Assembly (NCBI RefSeq): GCF_000350485.1
Contig: NZ_AORV01000016.1
Location: forward strand, 1-64,000
From: Ruminiclostridium cellobioparum subsp. termitidis CT1112
GTDB taxonomy: Bacteria > Bacillota > Clostridia > Acetivibrionales > DSM-1351
Direction: 5' to 3'
DNA: 64,000 nucleotides
Both the position numbers and the translations under genes were made by a program. The first letter of the stretch is position 1; every line of letters begins with the position of its first letter. The notes below the pieces were generated by a model that saw nothing but the letters and a program-made list of their open reading frames with translations, did no database searches and had not been told where the DNA came from. Shown here one piece after another: positions 46,601 to 53,829 of this stretch.

Positions 46601-49600
46601 CTACCTTCCCGTTGGGAGTTAAGGGCAAAGCAGTCATTTTGACAAAGGCAGACGGAATCATATACGAGGGAAGGTCCTGTTTCAACAGGTTTCTGAGTTC
46701 AATATCAGCCGGTACCGTCTCATTCCCGCAGGTGTAATAGGCTATAAGCTGCCTGTCACCTCTATTTACCTCTTTTGCTGCCACCACTGCTTCATGTATA
46801 TCAGGATGTCTTGCCAACAACGCTTCAATTTCGCCCAGTTCTATGCGGAAACCTCTGATTTTAACCTGATTGTCGACTCTTCCTAATGCTTCAATGTTTC
46901 CATCAGGCAAATACCGTCCTAAATCGCCTGTACGGTACATTTTATAATTCCGGCCGTTTTTGAAAGGATTATCAACGAATCTTTCAGAGGTCAGTTCGGG
47001 TCTGTTCAAATATCCATCGGCCAGTCCATGGCCTCCGATGTAGATTTCACCGGTAACACCAATGGGCACGGGTTCCATATTGCTGTCCAGGATATATATT
47101 TGAGTATTTAAAATGGGGCGTCCGATTGATATTTGCCCTCTACCTGATTTTACATTCATTATTGTGGACCAGATTGTAGTCTCTGTCGGGCCGTACATAT
47201 TCCAAAGACATCCGCATCTTTTCAGCAGTTGATCTGCAAGCTCCCTTGGCATTGCCTCGCCCCCGCACAGAATCTTTAGTTTACCATTGCCATTCCATCC
47301 GGCATCAATAAGCATTCTCCATGTTGCAGGGGTAGCCTGCATAACAGTAATATTATTCCTGCTGATTTCGCTGATCAGTTCATCGGCATCATATACTGCC
47401 TCTTTGCTTGCAATAACCAGACCTGCCCCAGCAGACAGCGGTAAATACAGCTCCAAACCGGCAATATCAAAGGATAAGGTAGTTACTGAGAGTAAATTAT
47501 CCCCTTGTGTCAGTCCGGGTTCCTTCTGCATGGAAATAATGAAATTCACCAGTGCTCTGTGTGATATCTGTACACCTTTGGGCTTGCCTGTCGAGCCCGA
47601 AGTGTAAATAACATATGCGGCATTATCCTGCGATACATCATTTTCGGGATTCTCTGAGTTCTCATCTGATACTTGTACACATAAAGCATCAAGGTCAGTA
47701 ATTTTCACAGGAATGTCCGATGCAAAGGCAGAAAGGTCACTACCTGTCAATAACAATGGCAGCTTTGAATCCTGAACCATATAAGCCAGCCGCTCAGCCG
47801 GATATGACGGATCCAACGGTACATAGGTTCCTCCGGCCTTAAGTATGGCCAATAGTCCCATAAGCATATTTAACGACCTGTTTATGCAAAGCCCCACTAA
47901 TGTACCCGGACCAACCCCCTGTTTTCTTAAATAATGTGCCAGCTGGTTGGATTTTTTATTCAACTCCAGATATGTAAGCCTTTCATTCTTAAAAGTTACT
48001 GCAGTTTTATCGGGAGTCTTTCTCACCTGTTCTTCAATCATCTGATGAATGCAGGATTGCGGATAGTCACCTTCAGTTTTATTCCAGTCTGTAAGAACCT
48101 TTTCCCGTTCCTTTTCATTGATTATCTGCAATTTTGAAACAACTTTATCCGGATTGTTTGAAATATCCATAATCAGAACTTCAAAGTTCCCTGCAATTCT
48201 CTCCACTGTTGAAGGGTAGAACAAATCCGAGTTATATTCCAATGTAGCCGCCAGACCATCCTCTGTTTCAGCAAAAGCTGCAGTCAAATCAAACTGGGAG
48301 GTTTTTTGACTGATTTCCGCAGATCTGAGCGTAAGATCCCCCAGCTGCATCTGTACATCAGGCATTCCAAGAGCAAATGGGGTAAGTCCTTTATCATTAA
48401 GTACATGTGCCTTCTGCAGCACAAACATAGCCTGAAATACAGGAGAATAGGCGGTTTCTCTTTGCGGTTGAAGCCTTTCCACCAGCGTAGGGAACGGAAA
48501 ACGCTGATTACTGAATGCTTCCAATACCGTTTTCCGTGTTGCTGAGAGAAATTCTGAAAACTTTTGATTATCAGCATATTCAGATTTAAGAACTACCGGA
48601 TTTATAAAATATCCGACTACCTCCGAGAAGGCAGCATCCTCTCTTCCTGACGTGGGTGATCCGACCAAAACCTGGTGTTGGCCTGAATAGCGGTGCAGCA
48701 GTATCTCATATGCAGCAAGCAGAACCATGTAAAGTGTGGCACCGTTCCTTTTGGCAATTTCTTTAAGTTTTCCGGCAATTTCATTGTTGATTTTAAATGA
48801 TATGGTTTGTCCCTTATAGGTTTGTACCGGCGGCCTCTGTTTGTCGGTTGGAAGATTTAGTACGGGCAGCTCCCCACCAAGCTGATTTTTCCAGTATTTC
48901 CATAAACGTTTTCCCTCTTCTCCCTGTAGGATTTTTTCCTGTTGTTCCACAAATTCAAAATAGTCGTATTTAATTGGAGCAAGTTCAGTCTTAACACCGC
49001 TTTTTTCCTCATTGTAAAATACCGCCATATCGTTTAATATTATTGATAACGACCAGAAATCAGTAATTATATGATGAACAGATATGAGCATCAAATGCCT
49101 GTTTTCTGAAGCTGTAAATAAACATACTTTGAAAAGCGGGCCTTTTTCGAGATCAAAAGGTTTGTTGGATTCCTCGAATATTCTTTTTTCCAAATAATCC
49201 TGATTCCAAGCCGAAGCATCCTCAACCCTAAATAAATTTCCCGGTATGTCATAGATATGTTGAACCGGTTCACCGTCCCTATCATGGAAGGTGGTTCTTA
49301 AAATGGAATGGCGTTCTGCCAATCTGTTGAAAGTCCTCTCAAGCGCATGAACATCAAGACCTGTATCAATCCATACCGCTCTTGTTATATTGTAAACTAT
49401 ATTATCCGGCTGCACCTGCTGCAAGAACCAAAGAGCTTTTTGCCCTCTTGACAGCGGCCTTTCAATAAACCTGTTCTGTTTGGGAATGACATTGACATTC
49501 CCAACGTTAGAAGCTGTATCTCCAGGAAGTTCCAATGCTGCTTTTTGAGCAGCAATATTTGAAACCATTTCGTTAAAACTTAAGTCAAAGAAGCTGCTAA

Positions 49601-51557
49601 AGGTAATTTGTATTCCAAATAAAGCCTCAATATTGTGCATAAGTTCAACTACCTGAAGAGAATCCAAACCGTAGTTGGCTATGGGCTGATCTTCATACAG
49701 CATTTCGTTTTGAATCCCAAGTTTTGCTGAAATCATTTGCCTTAATAAGGACTTTATATCATTACTGCTTTCATTATAATTATAATCCTGATATTCAGAT
49801 TCATGTACCGAACTAAGCTCGGATCTCCATTCACAAACAAGACTTAGCTCATTTGATAAAAATGCCGCTTTATTTGCACGGCGCTGTATTTTGCCGCTTG
49901 AGGTTTTCAGGATACTCCCGGGCATTATCAGTTCAATAGCATAAACCTGCAGTTCATGATTTTCAGAAATATTTCTCCTGATTGCAGCTAAAACCTCATC
50001 CAAATTTTTATTGCGGTACTGTCTTTCAACCTCCTGAACAATTACAAGCCTCTCTTCCCCGCCGGCATCAATTGAAAACGCGGCGCCTCCCGCTTGCCGG
50101 CATGCCTCATGACATTCTTCCACTGTGAATTCTATATCCTGGGGATAATGATTTCTGCCTCTGATAATAATCAGATCCTTCAATCTGCCTGTGATGAACA
50201 GTTCACCCTGTCTGAGAAAACCCAAATCACCGGTTCTTAAAAAGGGGCCCCGGCCATCCTTCAAATATGCTTTAAAGGTATAATCCGATTCTTCTTTTCT
50301 GTTCCAATAACCTTTTGCCACGCTGGGGCCGGATAGCATTATCTCCCCGACCAGATTTTCAGGGCGTTCCTCAAACCTTTCCGGGTCTGAAATTACTATT
50401 TCCTGTTCCAGCCAGACATGCCCGCAGCTGACGAACTCCTGTCTATTTTCATTATCTGATTCGGTTTCAATAATATTGTTTTCTGCAAGGGCTTTTGAAT
50501 CAACACCAACAATCACTGGCGGGCTATTTCTCAAAAGCCCTGTAACAAACAGAGTCGCTTCTGCAAGTCCATAGCAGGGATAAAAATTATTTTCATTAAA
50601 ACCGCGTTCTTTAAATATTTTGGCAAATGAGGCAAGAGTTGAACTCCTGACAGGCTCGGCGCCGCTGTAGGCTACTGTCCAGCTGCTTAAATCAATTGTC
50701 TGCAGCTGTTCGGGAGTTATGGTCTTAACGCACAGGTCATAACAGAAATTTGGCCCTCCGGTGGTATTTGCCTTATAATCCGATATTGCTTTGAGCCACC
50801 TGTAAGGTTTTTGCAGAAAGGCTGCCGGAGCCATAGTTATACATGTGGTTCCAAGATAAACAGTCTGAATTACGTTACCGATCAGACCCATGTCATGAAA
50901 TAGCGGCAGCCAGCTTAAATATATTGTATTTTCAGTGTGATTGTACGCTTTTTTTATCATTCTTTGGTTATGAATGAGATTACCATGACTTACCATAACA
51001 CCTTTGGGCGCCCCGGTTGATCCCGAGGTATATTGAAGAAATGCAATGGTTTCGCTGTTTATTTCAGGATTTACCCAGTTATCTGCGAGGTCTTCTCTGA
51101 CCTGGTCGGTAACAATCCATTTCATAAGTTTCAAATCGGGCGCCATCTCAAACCTTTTTTCCATGCCTGAATATACTGCTTCCTCAGTTAAGACTGCAGC
51201 TGCGCAGGAATCGGATATAATGGACTGCAGTCTGGGCATTGGCCGGTTAACTTTAGGCGGATACGCGGGTACGGCCATCACTCCGGCATAAAGACAGCCA
51301 AAAAATGCTTCAATAAACGCCAATCCAGGCTGATAAAGCAGGAGCACCCTGTCACCCTTCTGTGTACATGCCTGCAGTTCAGCACCAATAGCTCTTGACT
51401 GTTTGTCAAGCTGCTGATATGTAAAGCTCGGCCCCTCAACTTCCCCGTCTTCGAGAAAAATAAATGCTTTCTTATCTATCTGCTTTTTGGCCCGGTATTG
51501 CAGCAGTTCAACCAAATCAGAAAAATCAAATCCTGCTTCTTTTTCAGATAAGCTCAT
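40632..51557 (-). CDS. Loading protein: FAAL-ACP-C-A(Gly)-T-KS-AT-KR[DH inserted]-ACP
   Basis: 3641 residues. Fatty acyl-AMP ligase (1-570; YTSGSTGAPKG near 176 and the FLQKPYRWLKAISDY region typical of FAALs); ACP (Ser near 633 in YGLDSLQ); starter-type condensation domain (HHIITDF 828-834); A domain (YTSGSTG near 1318, FDIAGLE near 1364) with code D-I-L-Q-L-G-M-I-W-(K), predicted glycine; PCP (GGHS near 1715); KS (Cys1948, EAHGTG, NIGHLD); AT (Ser2397, HAFH near 2494: malonyl). KR starts TGGLGGVG near 2921, with its active Tyr near 3081. A complete DH (3139-3416; HTIAGKPTVP, His3171; HPAVMD) then interrupts it, and the KR's last helix and strand (LSSKEAIAAFERVL) resume near 3461. ACP Ser3570 ends the module. 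I use ATG 51557 because GGAGG overlaps the upstream ATG at 51569. Expected product: a fatty acyl-glycine extended by one unsaturated C2 unit. Confidence 0.95.
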   Translation of the reverse strand: MSLSEKEAGFDFSDLVELLQYRAKKQIDKKAFIFLEDGEVEGPSFTYQQLDKQSRAIGAELQACTQKGDRVLLLYQPGLAFIEAFFGCLYAGVMAVPAYPPKVNRPMPRLQSIISDSCAAAVLTEEAVYSGMEKRFEMAPDLKLMKWIVTDQVREDLADNWVNPEINSETIAFLQYTSGSTGAPKGVMVSHGNLIHNQRMIKKAYNHTENTIYLSWLPLFHDMGLIGNVIQTVYLGTTCITMAPAAFLQKPYRWLKAISDYKANTTGGPNFCYDLCVKTITPEQLQTIDLSSWTVAYSGAEPVRSSTLASFAKIFKERGFNENNFYPCYGLAEATLFVTGLLRNSPPVIVGVDSKALAENNIIETESDNENRQEFVSCGHVWLEQEIVISDPERFEERPENLVGEIMLSGPSVAKGYWNRKEESDYTFKAYLKDGRGPFLRTGDLGFLRQGELFITGRLKDLIIIRGRNHYPQDIEFTVEECHEACRQAGGAAFSIDAGGEERLVIVQEVERQYRNKNLDEVLAAIRRNISENHELQVYAIELIMPGSILKTSSGKIQRRANKAAFLSNELSLVCEWRSELSSVHESEYQDYNYNESSNDIKSLLRQMISAKLGIQNEMLYEDQPIANYGLDSLQVVELMHNIEALFGIQITFSSFFDLSFNEMVSNIAAQKAALELPGDTASNVGNVNVIPKQNRFIERPLSRGQKALWFLQQVQPDNIVYNITRAVWIDTGLDVHALERTFNRLAERHSILRTTFHDRDGEPVQHIYDIPGNLFRVEDASAWNQDYLEKRIFEESNKPFDLEKGPLFKVCLFTASENRHLMLISVHHIITDFWSLSIILNDMAVFYNEEKSGVKTELAPIKYDYFEFVEQQEKILQGEEGKRLWKYWKNQLGGELPVLNLPTDKQRPPVQTYKGQTISFKINNEIAGKLKEIAKRNGATLYMVLLAAYEILLHRYSGQHQVLVGSPTSGREDAAFSEVVGYFINPVVLKSEYADNQKFSEFLSATRKTVLEAFSNQRFPFPTLVERLQPQRETAYSPVFQAMFVLQKAHVLNDKGLTPFALGMPDVQMQLGDLTLRSAEISQKTSQFDLTAAFAETEDGLAATLEYNSDLFYPSTVERIAGNFEVLIMDISNNPDKVVSKLQIINEKEREKVLTDWNKTEGDYPQSCIHQMIEEQVRKTPDKTAVTFKNERLTYLELNKKSNQLAHYLRKQGVGPGTLVGLCINRSLNMLMGLLAILKAGGTYVPLDPSYPAERLAYMVQDSKLPLLLTGSDLSAFASDIPVKITDLDALCVQVSDENSENPENDVSQDNAAYVIYTSGSTGKPKGVQISHRALVNFIISMQKEPGLTQGDNLLSVTTLSFDIAGLELYLPLSAGAGLVIASKEAVYDADELISEISRNNITVMQATPATWRMLIDAGWNGNGKLKILCGGEAMPRELADQLLKRCGCLWNMYGPTETTIWSTIMNVKSGRGQISIGRPILNTQIYILDSNMEPVPIGVTGEIYIGGHGLADGYLNRPELTSERFVDNPFKNGRNYKMYRTGDLGRYLPDGNIEALGRVDNQVKIRGFRIELGEIEALLARHPDIHEAVVAAKEVNRGDRQLIAYYTCGNETVPADIELRNLLKQDLPSYMIPSAFVKMTALPLTPNGKVDRLSLPVPEALAGAVTAVVADNVEKRNTNPRSSIEKMIVEIWREVLHIENIGTEDNFFDIGGHSLLLSRVYNLLKKQVNKEITMVDMFKYPTVQSLAGFLDTDGKQDKKDSNNSKIKLSYGTKKEDIAIVGMSGRFPGAKDVEEFWDNLSKGVEAVSFFNDEELSKAEVDAALLNNPDYVKARAILDKAEYFDAAFFGFSPREAEILDPQHRLFLECAWEALENAGYNPDRFEGKIGVYAGVGLNHYLLNLYSENGLIDSLGTYQTFIGNDKDFVPTRVSYKLNLKGPSINVQTACSSSLVAIHLAKQSLISGECDMVLAGGVSVKTPQTEGYIYQKGGIPSPDGHCRAFDAEAQGTVFGNGVGIVVLKRLEAAISDGDYIHAVIKGTAINNDGSSKIGYTAPSVVGQSEVIAEALINAGVTADTIGYIEAHGTGTPLGDPIEISALKEAYRDVKLKQQCRVGSVKTNIGHLDTAAGVAGIIKTTLALKHKAIPPSLNFKSPNPQLGLEDSPFCINDRLSDWTASETGNPRRAGVSSFGIGGTNAHIILEEGPDIIKSGEVRPWKLLMLSARTETALETASLNLSNYLKKNAEVELADAAFTLQTGRKSMQCRRFAVCRDTEDAAAVLEALDPQRVINGNSSVRNPAITFMFPGQGAQYVNMAHGLYQSEPVFKETVDRCCIILKPILGFDLLELIYPEEADTGIHGEKLQQTAITQPVLFVIEYAAAALFMSLGIYPASMIGHSIGEYVAACIAGVFSLEDALKLVAARGRLMQSAAPGSMLAVPLPEEKVIQYLREGLSIAAVNSPSLCVVSGTHESINELEQQLAQLDTACKRLHTSHAFHSVMMEPVLDEFRQIVSRIKMNSPEIPFISNLKGDWISDSDAVDPEYWAGHLRGTVRFADGIRKLLQQPDGILLEAGPGQTLCTLARQQPGSGNTHAILSSIRHPRENRADEEYFLNAVGRIWLAGVEIDWKNYYSNERRYRIPLPAYPFERQRYYIEVNKNKPDKNNRTLNKINDMADWFYIPSWKKTMPPVLEQAERTTENWLIFTDSWGLGVETASLLINKNINVISVARGNKFDKVSASQYTVNPLEKKDYTSLFEELEKENLLPGAIAHFWSLTEEVVPMGALDEGLNAGFYSLMYIAQAAGKYPAGNPIRIEVITNGMEKVENRDIIYPVMAALKGPLKVIPQEYPGVSCRCIDIGTACTDCSWREDAAEQIIAELLSKPQNEIVAYRGAERWVQSYETAKIGESTGIPQNLREKGVYLITGGLGGVGLELAGYLAERVKARLILIGRSVFPEREEWGQWISGHDVQDETSLKINKIKEIEELGGKVSVLSADVSNAEEMKACVDFAVKTYGDLNGVIHGAGLPGGGIIQLKTREAAGRVLLPKVQGLTALASALENTKLDLFVLCSSINSVIGGFGQIDYTAANAFLDAFAVNKAARKGTRYISICWDRWKDVGMAAQAGGTNDHQKGGSLSTTPVHHPLLDKCIVETLNRDVYSTSFQVEKHWVLSEHTIAGKPTVPGTTYLEMVRAAFEKHAVGKGIEISETAFMAPLVVNMDETREALTILDEKGEAFEFKVMSRLVSRDGKTMSWQPHAAGKIRSCEEQPLKQYDIDSLISRCNIKEMEVNKNDIVGEAERFVGTGPRWNNLKKIYFGENEALTVLELSHEFLGDMEHMKLHPAVMDVATGFVQRFAGDGNYLPLAYERLTVNDSMAARMYGYVRFKDKGPKSQKDTITCDISIIDENGTVLVDIAGFTMKRVNQELTASLNNSFAEGKLEEIESEGLIAAANPLYGRLSEKAQWPLDGGLSSKEAIAAFERVLSGCTVPNVVISTRDLTSVIESINSFNRDTIAGEIASIEISQPVHARPSINSAFIAPGNELEQTIGSVWQKVLGIDQIGINDNFFELGGTSLTGIQVVSELKKVLGKELPTVSIFEAPTISLMSRLLSPEKNQQTFEHTRNRAEKKNEALNRRKIQSKESRR

Positions 51558-51571
51558 TACAACCTCCATTT

Positions 51572-51667
51572 CGCCGCAATTGCGGCGTCACAAATAGGAA
51601 TGAAAATCCGCTTGTGGATTTTTGTGCGTGAAATTTCAGTATGTAAACACAAATTTATCTTTCACGC
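51572..51667 (-). promoter_or_regulatory. Three hairpins in the leader before the giant NRPS-PKS gene
   Basis: The 135-bp gap between the amidase stop and the giant gene holds three inverted repeats: GCGTGAAA/TTTCACGC (51626-51633 with 51660-51667), AAAATCC/GGATTTT (51603-51609 with 51616-51622), and a perfect 16-bp palindrome CGCCGCAATTGCGGCG (51572-51587). The last one lies just before the GGAGG of the giant gene. The GC-rich hairpin is unusual in this A/T-rich DNA. Possible roles are attenuation, an antitermination target, mRNA processing or an operator. No good promoter hexamers are visible. Confidence 0.6.
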
Positions 51668-51704
51668 TGGCCCCTCCTTAATAAAGAACGACTCCTCAAA
51701 TTGA

Positions 51705-53009
51705 TTACCAATCAACAGCTACTTTATGATATGTAGGTGCGTTAGCCCACATTTTGGTTTTGGGATGAAAAGATATTTCCAATAAAAATGTAGCGGGTTC
51801 AAAAATAATAGACTGGTTTGTCAATCTGTTATAAAGATGACCGCTGTCATTGAAGGTTCCTGGTGAACCTTTTCCGAAGGATATAACATCTTTGAGCTCG
51901 TCCAGTGTGACACTGTCACCCTTGGCCTGCAGCTGTTCCCTCATATTATTCCATCTCTTGGTATTATACTTGTTATCGGTATGGTTATCGCTATTACCTT
52001 TCAGAACAAATGAGTTTACACTGCCCACTGCGTTTTGAATTCCCCAAGTTATACCTTTGTTTAATGTTGAACTGTCGCTCCTGAGCTCACGTTTTACACG
52101 TTCATCATCAGGTCCCGAACCGCTGAAGTTATTCTCCAGCACCTTACTTTCCTTAGAATCGGAAAGAGCTACAATATGATTAAATGTATAAAGTTTGGCA
52201 GGTGCTTTCATATAATCCGCAACACCGGTCAATGTTTTCTCATTTTCAAGTGCAAGCCTCAAATCAAAAACATAAGATATTCTTCCCTGGGAGGTATACA
52301 CTGAACCCGATGCAGAATCCAGAATTGCTGCAAAAACCCCCTCACCATTAAATCCGGTCAGAATTCCCATAAAACCCAAATACCCAACCGAACATATGCG
52401 GTTTGAAGAATTATTTATAAATGTCACTGCCGGAAACCTGGATATTTGCATTTGTGAGCCGCCATACCAATCCAGATTTCTTCCTGAAATTGTATTTCCA
52501 TTAGAGGAGCGGCTGCCGAAAACCGATACAAAAGTGCATTGTGTGGCTCTCAGAATATCCGGAAATAAGTTGTACATATAAAATTCATCAATAGAAACCT
52601 TGTCGTCTCCTCTTACATTTTGACTTCCTCCTGAAAAATTGGAAGCCATTCCTTCTATTTCATCTCTGAACTGCTGAGGTATCTGGGGCTTCAAATCCTC
52701 AATTCTTCTCAGCATTTCATCATAGGTGTCCTGATTGCTGAATATCTCTTCAAGATATGTATCAACCAACATTTCAAAATCCGGCACCATTTTCAGAATA
52801 CCTTCGGAATAATCCTTACCTATTTGCATGTGGCTTGACATTTTTGAAAAATCAAGCTCAACCCGGAAATAATCGCCTTCATTTATTATTTTTACATTTT
52901 CAGCCGAATAGGTATCCTGACCCTTAATAACAGGTAGTGTTGCTTCTCCGCATGCTGAAAGCAGAAGTGATATAATTATCATAAACATACAACACAATTT
53001 TTTAAACAT
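51705..53009 (-). CDS. Secreted lipoprotein Ntn-hydrolase (choloylglycine hydrolase / acid amidase-like)
   Basis: 434 residues. A lipoprotein signal (hydrophobic residues 5-19, lipobox LLSAC) and a long pro-region precede Cys158 in ATQ-CTFVSVFG, the likely self-exposed N-terminal nucleophile. SGRNLDWYGG follows with the Arg and Asp that in this superfamily (bile salt hydrolase, penicillin V acylase, acid ceramidase/NAAA) flank the active site. Family members hydrolyse amides, commonly N-acyl amides. Here it would sit outside the membrane. It lies in the operon between the thioesterase and the FAAL-containing loading gene, 27 bp after the former. That context suggests it removes the fatty acyl cap from the exported product, or protects the producer by cutting it (inference). 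GGAGG sits 6 bases before ATG 53009. The exact bond cleaved cannot be read from sequence. Confidence 0.75.
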   Translation of the reverse strand: MFKKLCCMFMIIISLLLSACGEATLPVIKGQDTYSAENVKIINEGDYFRVELDFSKMSSHMQIGKDYSEGILKMVPDFEMLVDTYLEEIFSNQDTYDEMLRRIEDLKPQIPQQFRDEIEGMASNFSGGSQNVRGDDKVSIDEFYMYNLFPDILRATQCTFVSVFGSRSSNGNTISGRNLDWYGGSQMQISRFPAVTFINNSSNRICSVGYLGFMGILTGFNGEGVFAAILDSASGSVYTSQGRISYVFDLRLALENEKTLTGVADYMKAPAKLYTFNHIVALSDSKESKVLENNFSGSGPDDERVKRELRSDSSTLNKGITWGIQNAVGSVNSFVLKGNSDNHTDNKYNTKRWNNMREQLQAKGDSVTLDELKDVISFGKGSPGTFNDSGHLYNRLTNQSIIFEPATFLLEISFHPKTKMWANAPTYHKVAVDW

Positions 53010-53036
53010 TGGATACCTCCAATAATTGATTTTGTT

Positions 53037-53744
53037 CTATCTTATCAATGATTTATTTATGAGGTCTAAAACATTTTCCATCTGAGAATGAATAAAGAAA
53101 TGTCCTCCGTTAAATTGACAGCAGTTAAATTCGTTGCCGGCATACTTCTTCCATTCCAGCATCTCATCGAAAGGTGTTCCTTCATCGTCACTTCCGCTGA
53201 GTGCAGTTATCGGACAACTGAACCTGTAATCTCTGTCAGGATTATATACATATTCTTCAACGATTTTGTAATCAGCTTTTAACACCGGAATAAATATATT
53301 ACATAATTCTGTTGATTCAAATATTTCTTTGGAGGTTCCGCCGATGCCCAGTATGCATTCCTTGAATTCTTCATCAGGAAGCAAATGCAGCTTGGACTCG
53401 TTCTTTACTATATGTGGCGGACACCTTCCTGAAAAGAAAATGTGTACGGGTTCCCGGCAGCCCAGCTTCATCAGTTTATTAACCAGCTCATATGCCAAAA
53501 GGTTGCCCATACTATGCCCAAAAACAGCATAAGGAGAATTATTTATTTTTTCATAAACCGCTTTTGTGATATCGTCAACCGCCTCATCAACATCCTTGTA
53601 AAAAGGCTGATTAAATCTTTTACCCCTGCCTGCCAGTTCTACCGGTTCAATCTGAATATTTTCCGCGATTAATTTTTTCCATTTGAAATAAACCGTTGCC
53701 GAACCTCCGGCATATGGTAAACAAATTAGTTTAATTTTTTCCAT
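53037..53744 (-). CDS. Type II (editing) thioesterase
   Basis: 235 residues, the normal size for GrsT/SrfAD-type alpha/beta hydrolases. LICLPYAGGSA opens the fold. The nucleophile is Ser in GHSMGNLLAYEL (near residue 77), Asp in GSDDEGTP, and His in GGHFFIHS (near 215). It should clear misprimed or stalled thioesters from carrier domains in the cytoplasm. Because no module here carries its own thioesterase, it could also take part in chain release, though that would be unusual for this class. AAAGGAAG lies 6 bases before ATG 53744. The gene sits between the exporter and the amidase in the same orientation. Confidence 0.92.
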   Translation of the reverse strand: MEKIKLICLPYAGGSATVYFKWKKLIAENIQIEPVELAGRGKRFNQPFYKDVDEAVDDITKAVYEKINNSPYAVFGHSMGNLLAYELVNKLMKLGCREPVHIFFSGRCPPHIVKNESKLHLLPDEEFKECILGIGGTSKEIFESTELCNIFIPVLKADYKIVEEYVYNPDRDYRFSCPITALSGSDDEGTPFDEMLEWKKYAGNEFNCCQFNGGHFFIHSQMENVLDLINKSLIR

Positions 53745-53793
53745 ATATAACTTCCTTTACGGTTGCAGATGAATTTTATTTATTTTAATTGTA

Positions 53794-53821
53794 TGTATAG
53801 ACTGATTTTCGTAAAACGCAA
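53794..53821 (-). promoter_or_regulatory. Weak candidate promoter before the thioesterase gene
   Basis: In the 85-bp gap after the exporter gene, TTGCGT (53816-53821) and TATACA (53794-53799) are spaced by 16 bp on the minus strand. Each hexamer has mismatches. It could give a second entry point into the operon. Confidence 0.25.
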
Positions 53822-53829
53822 TTGATATG

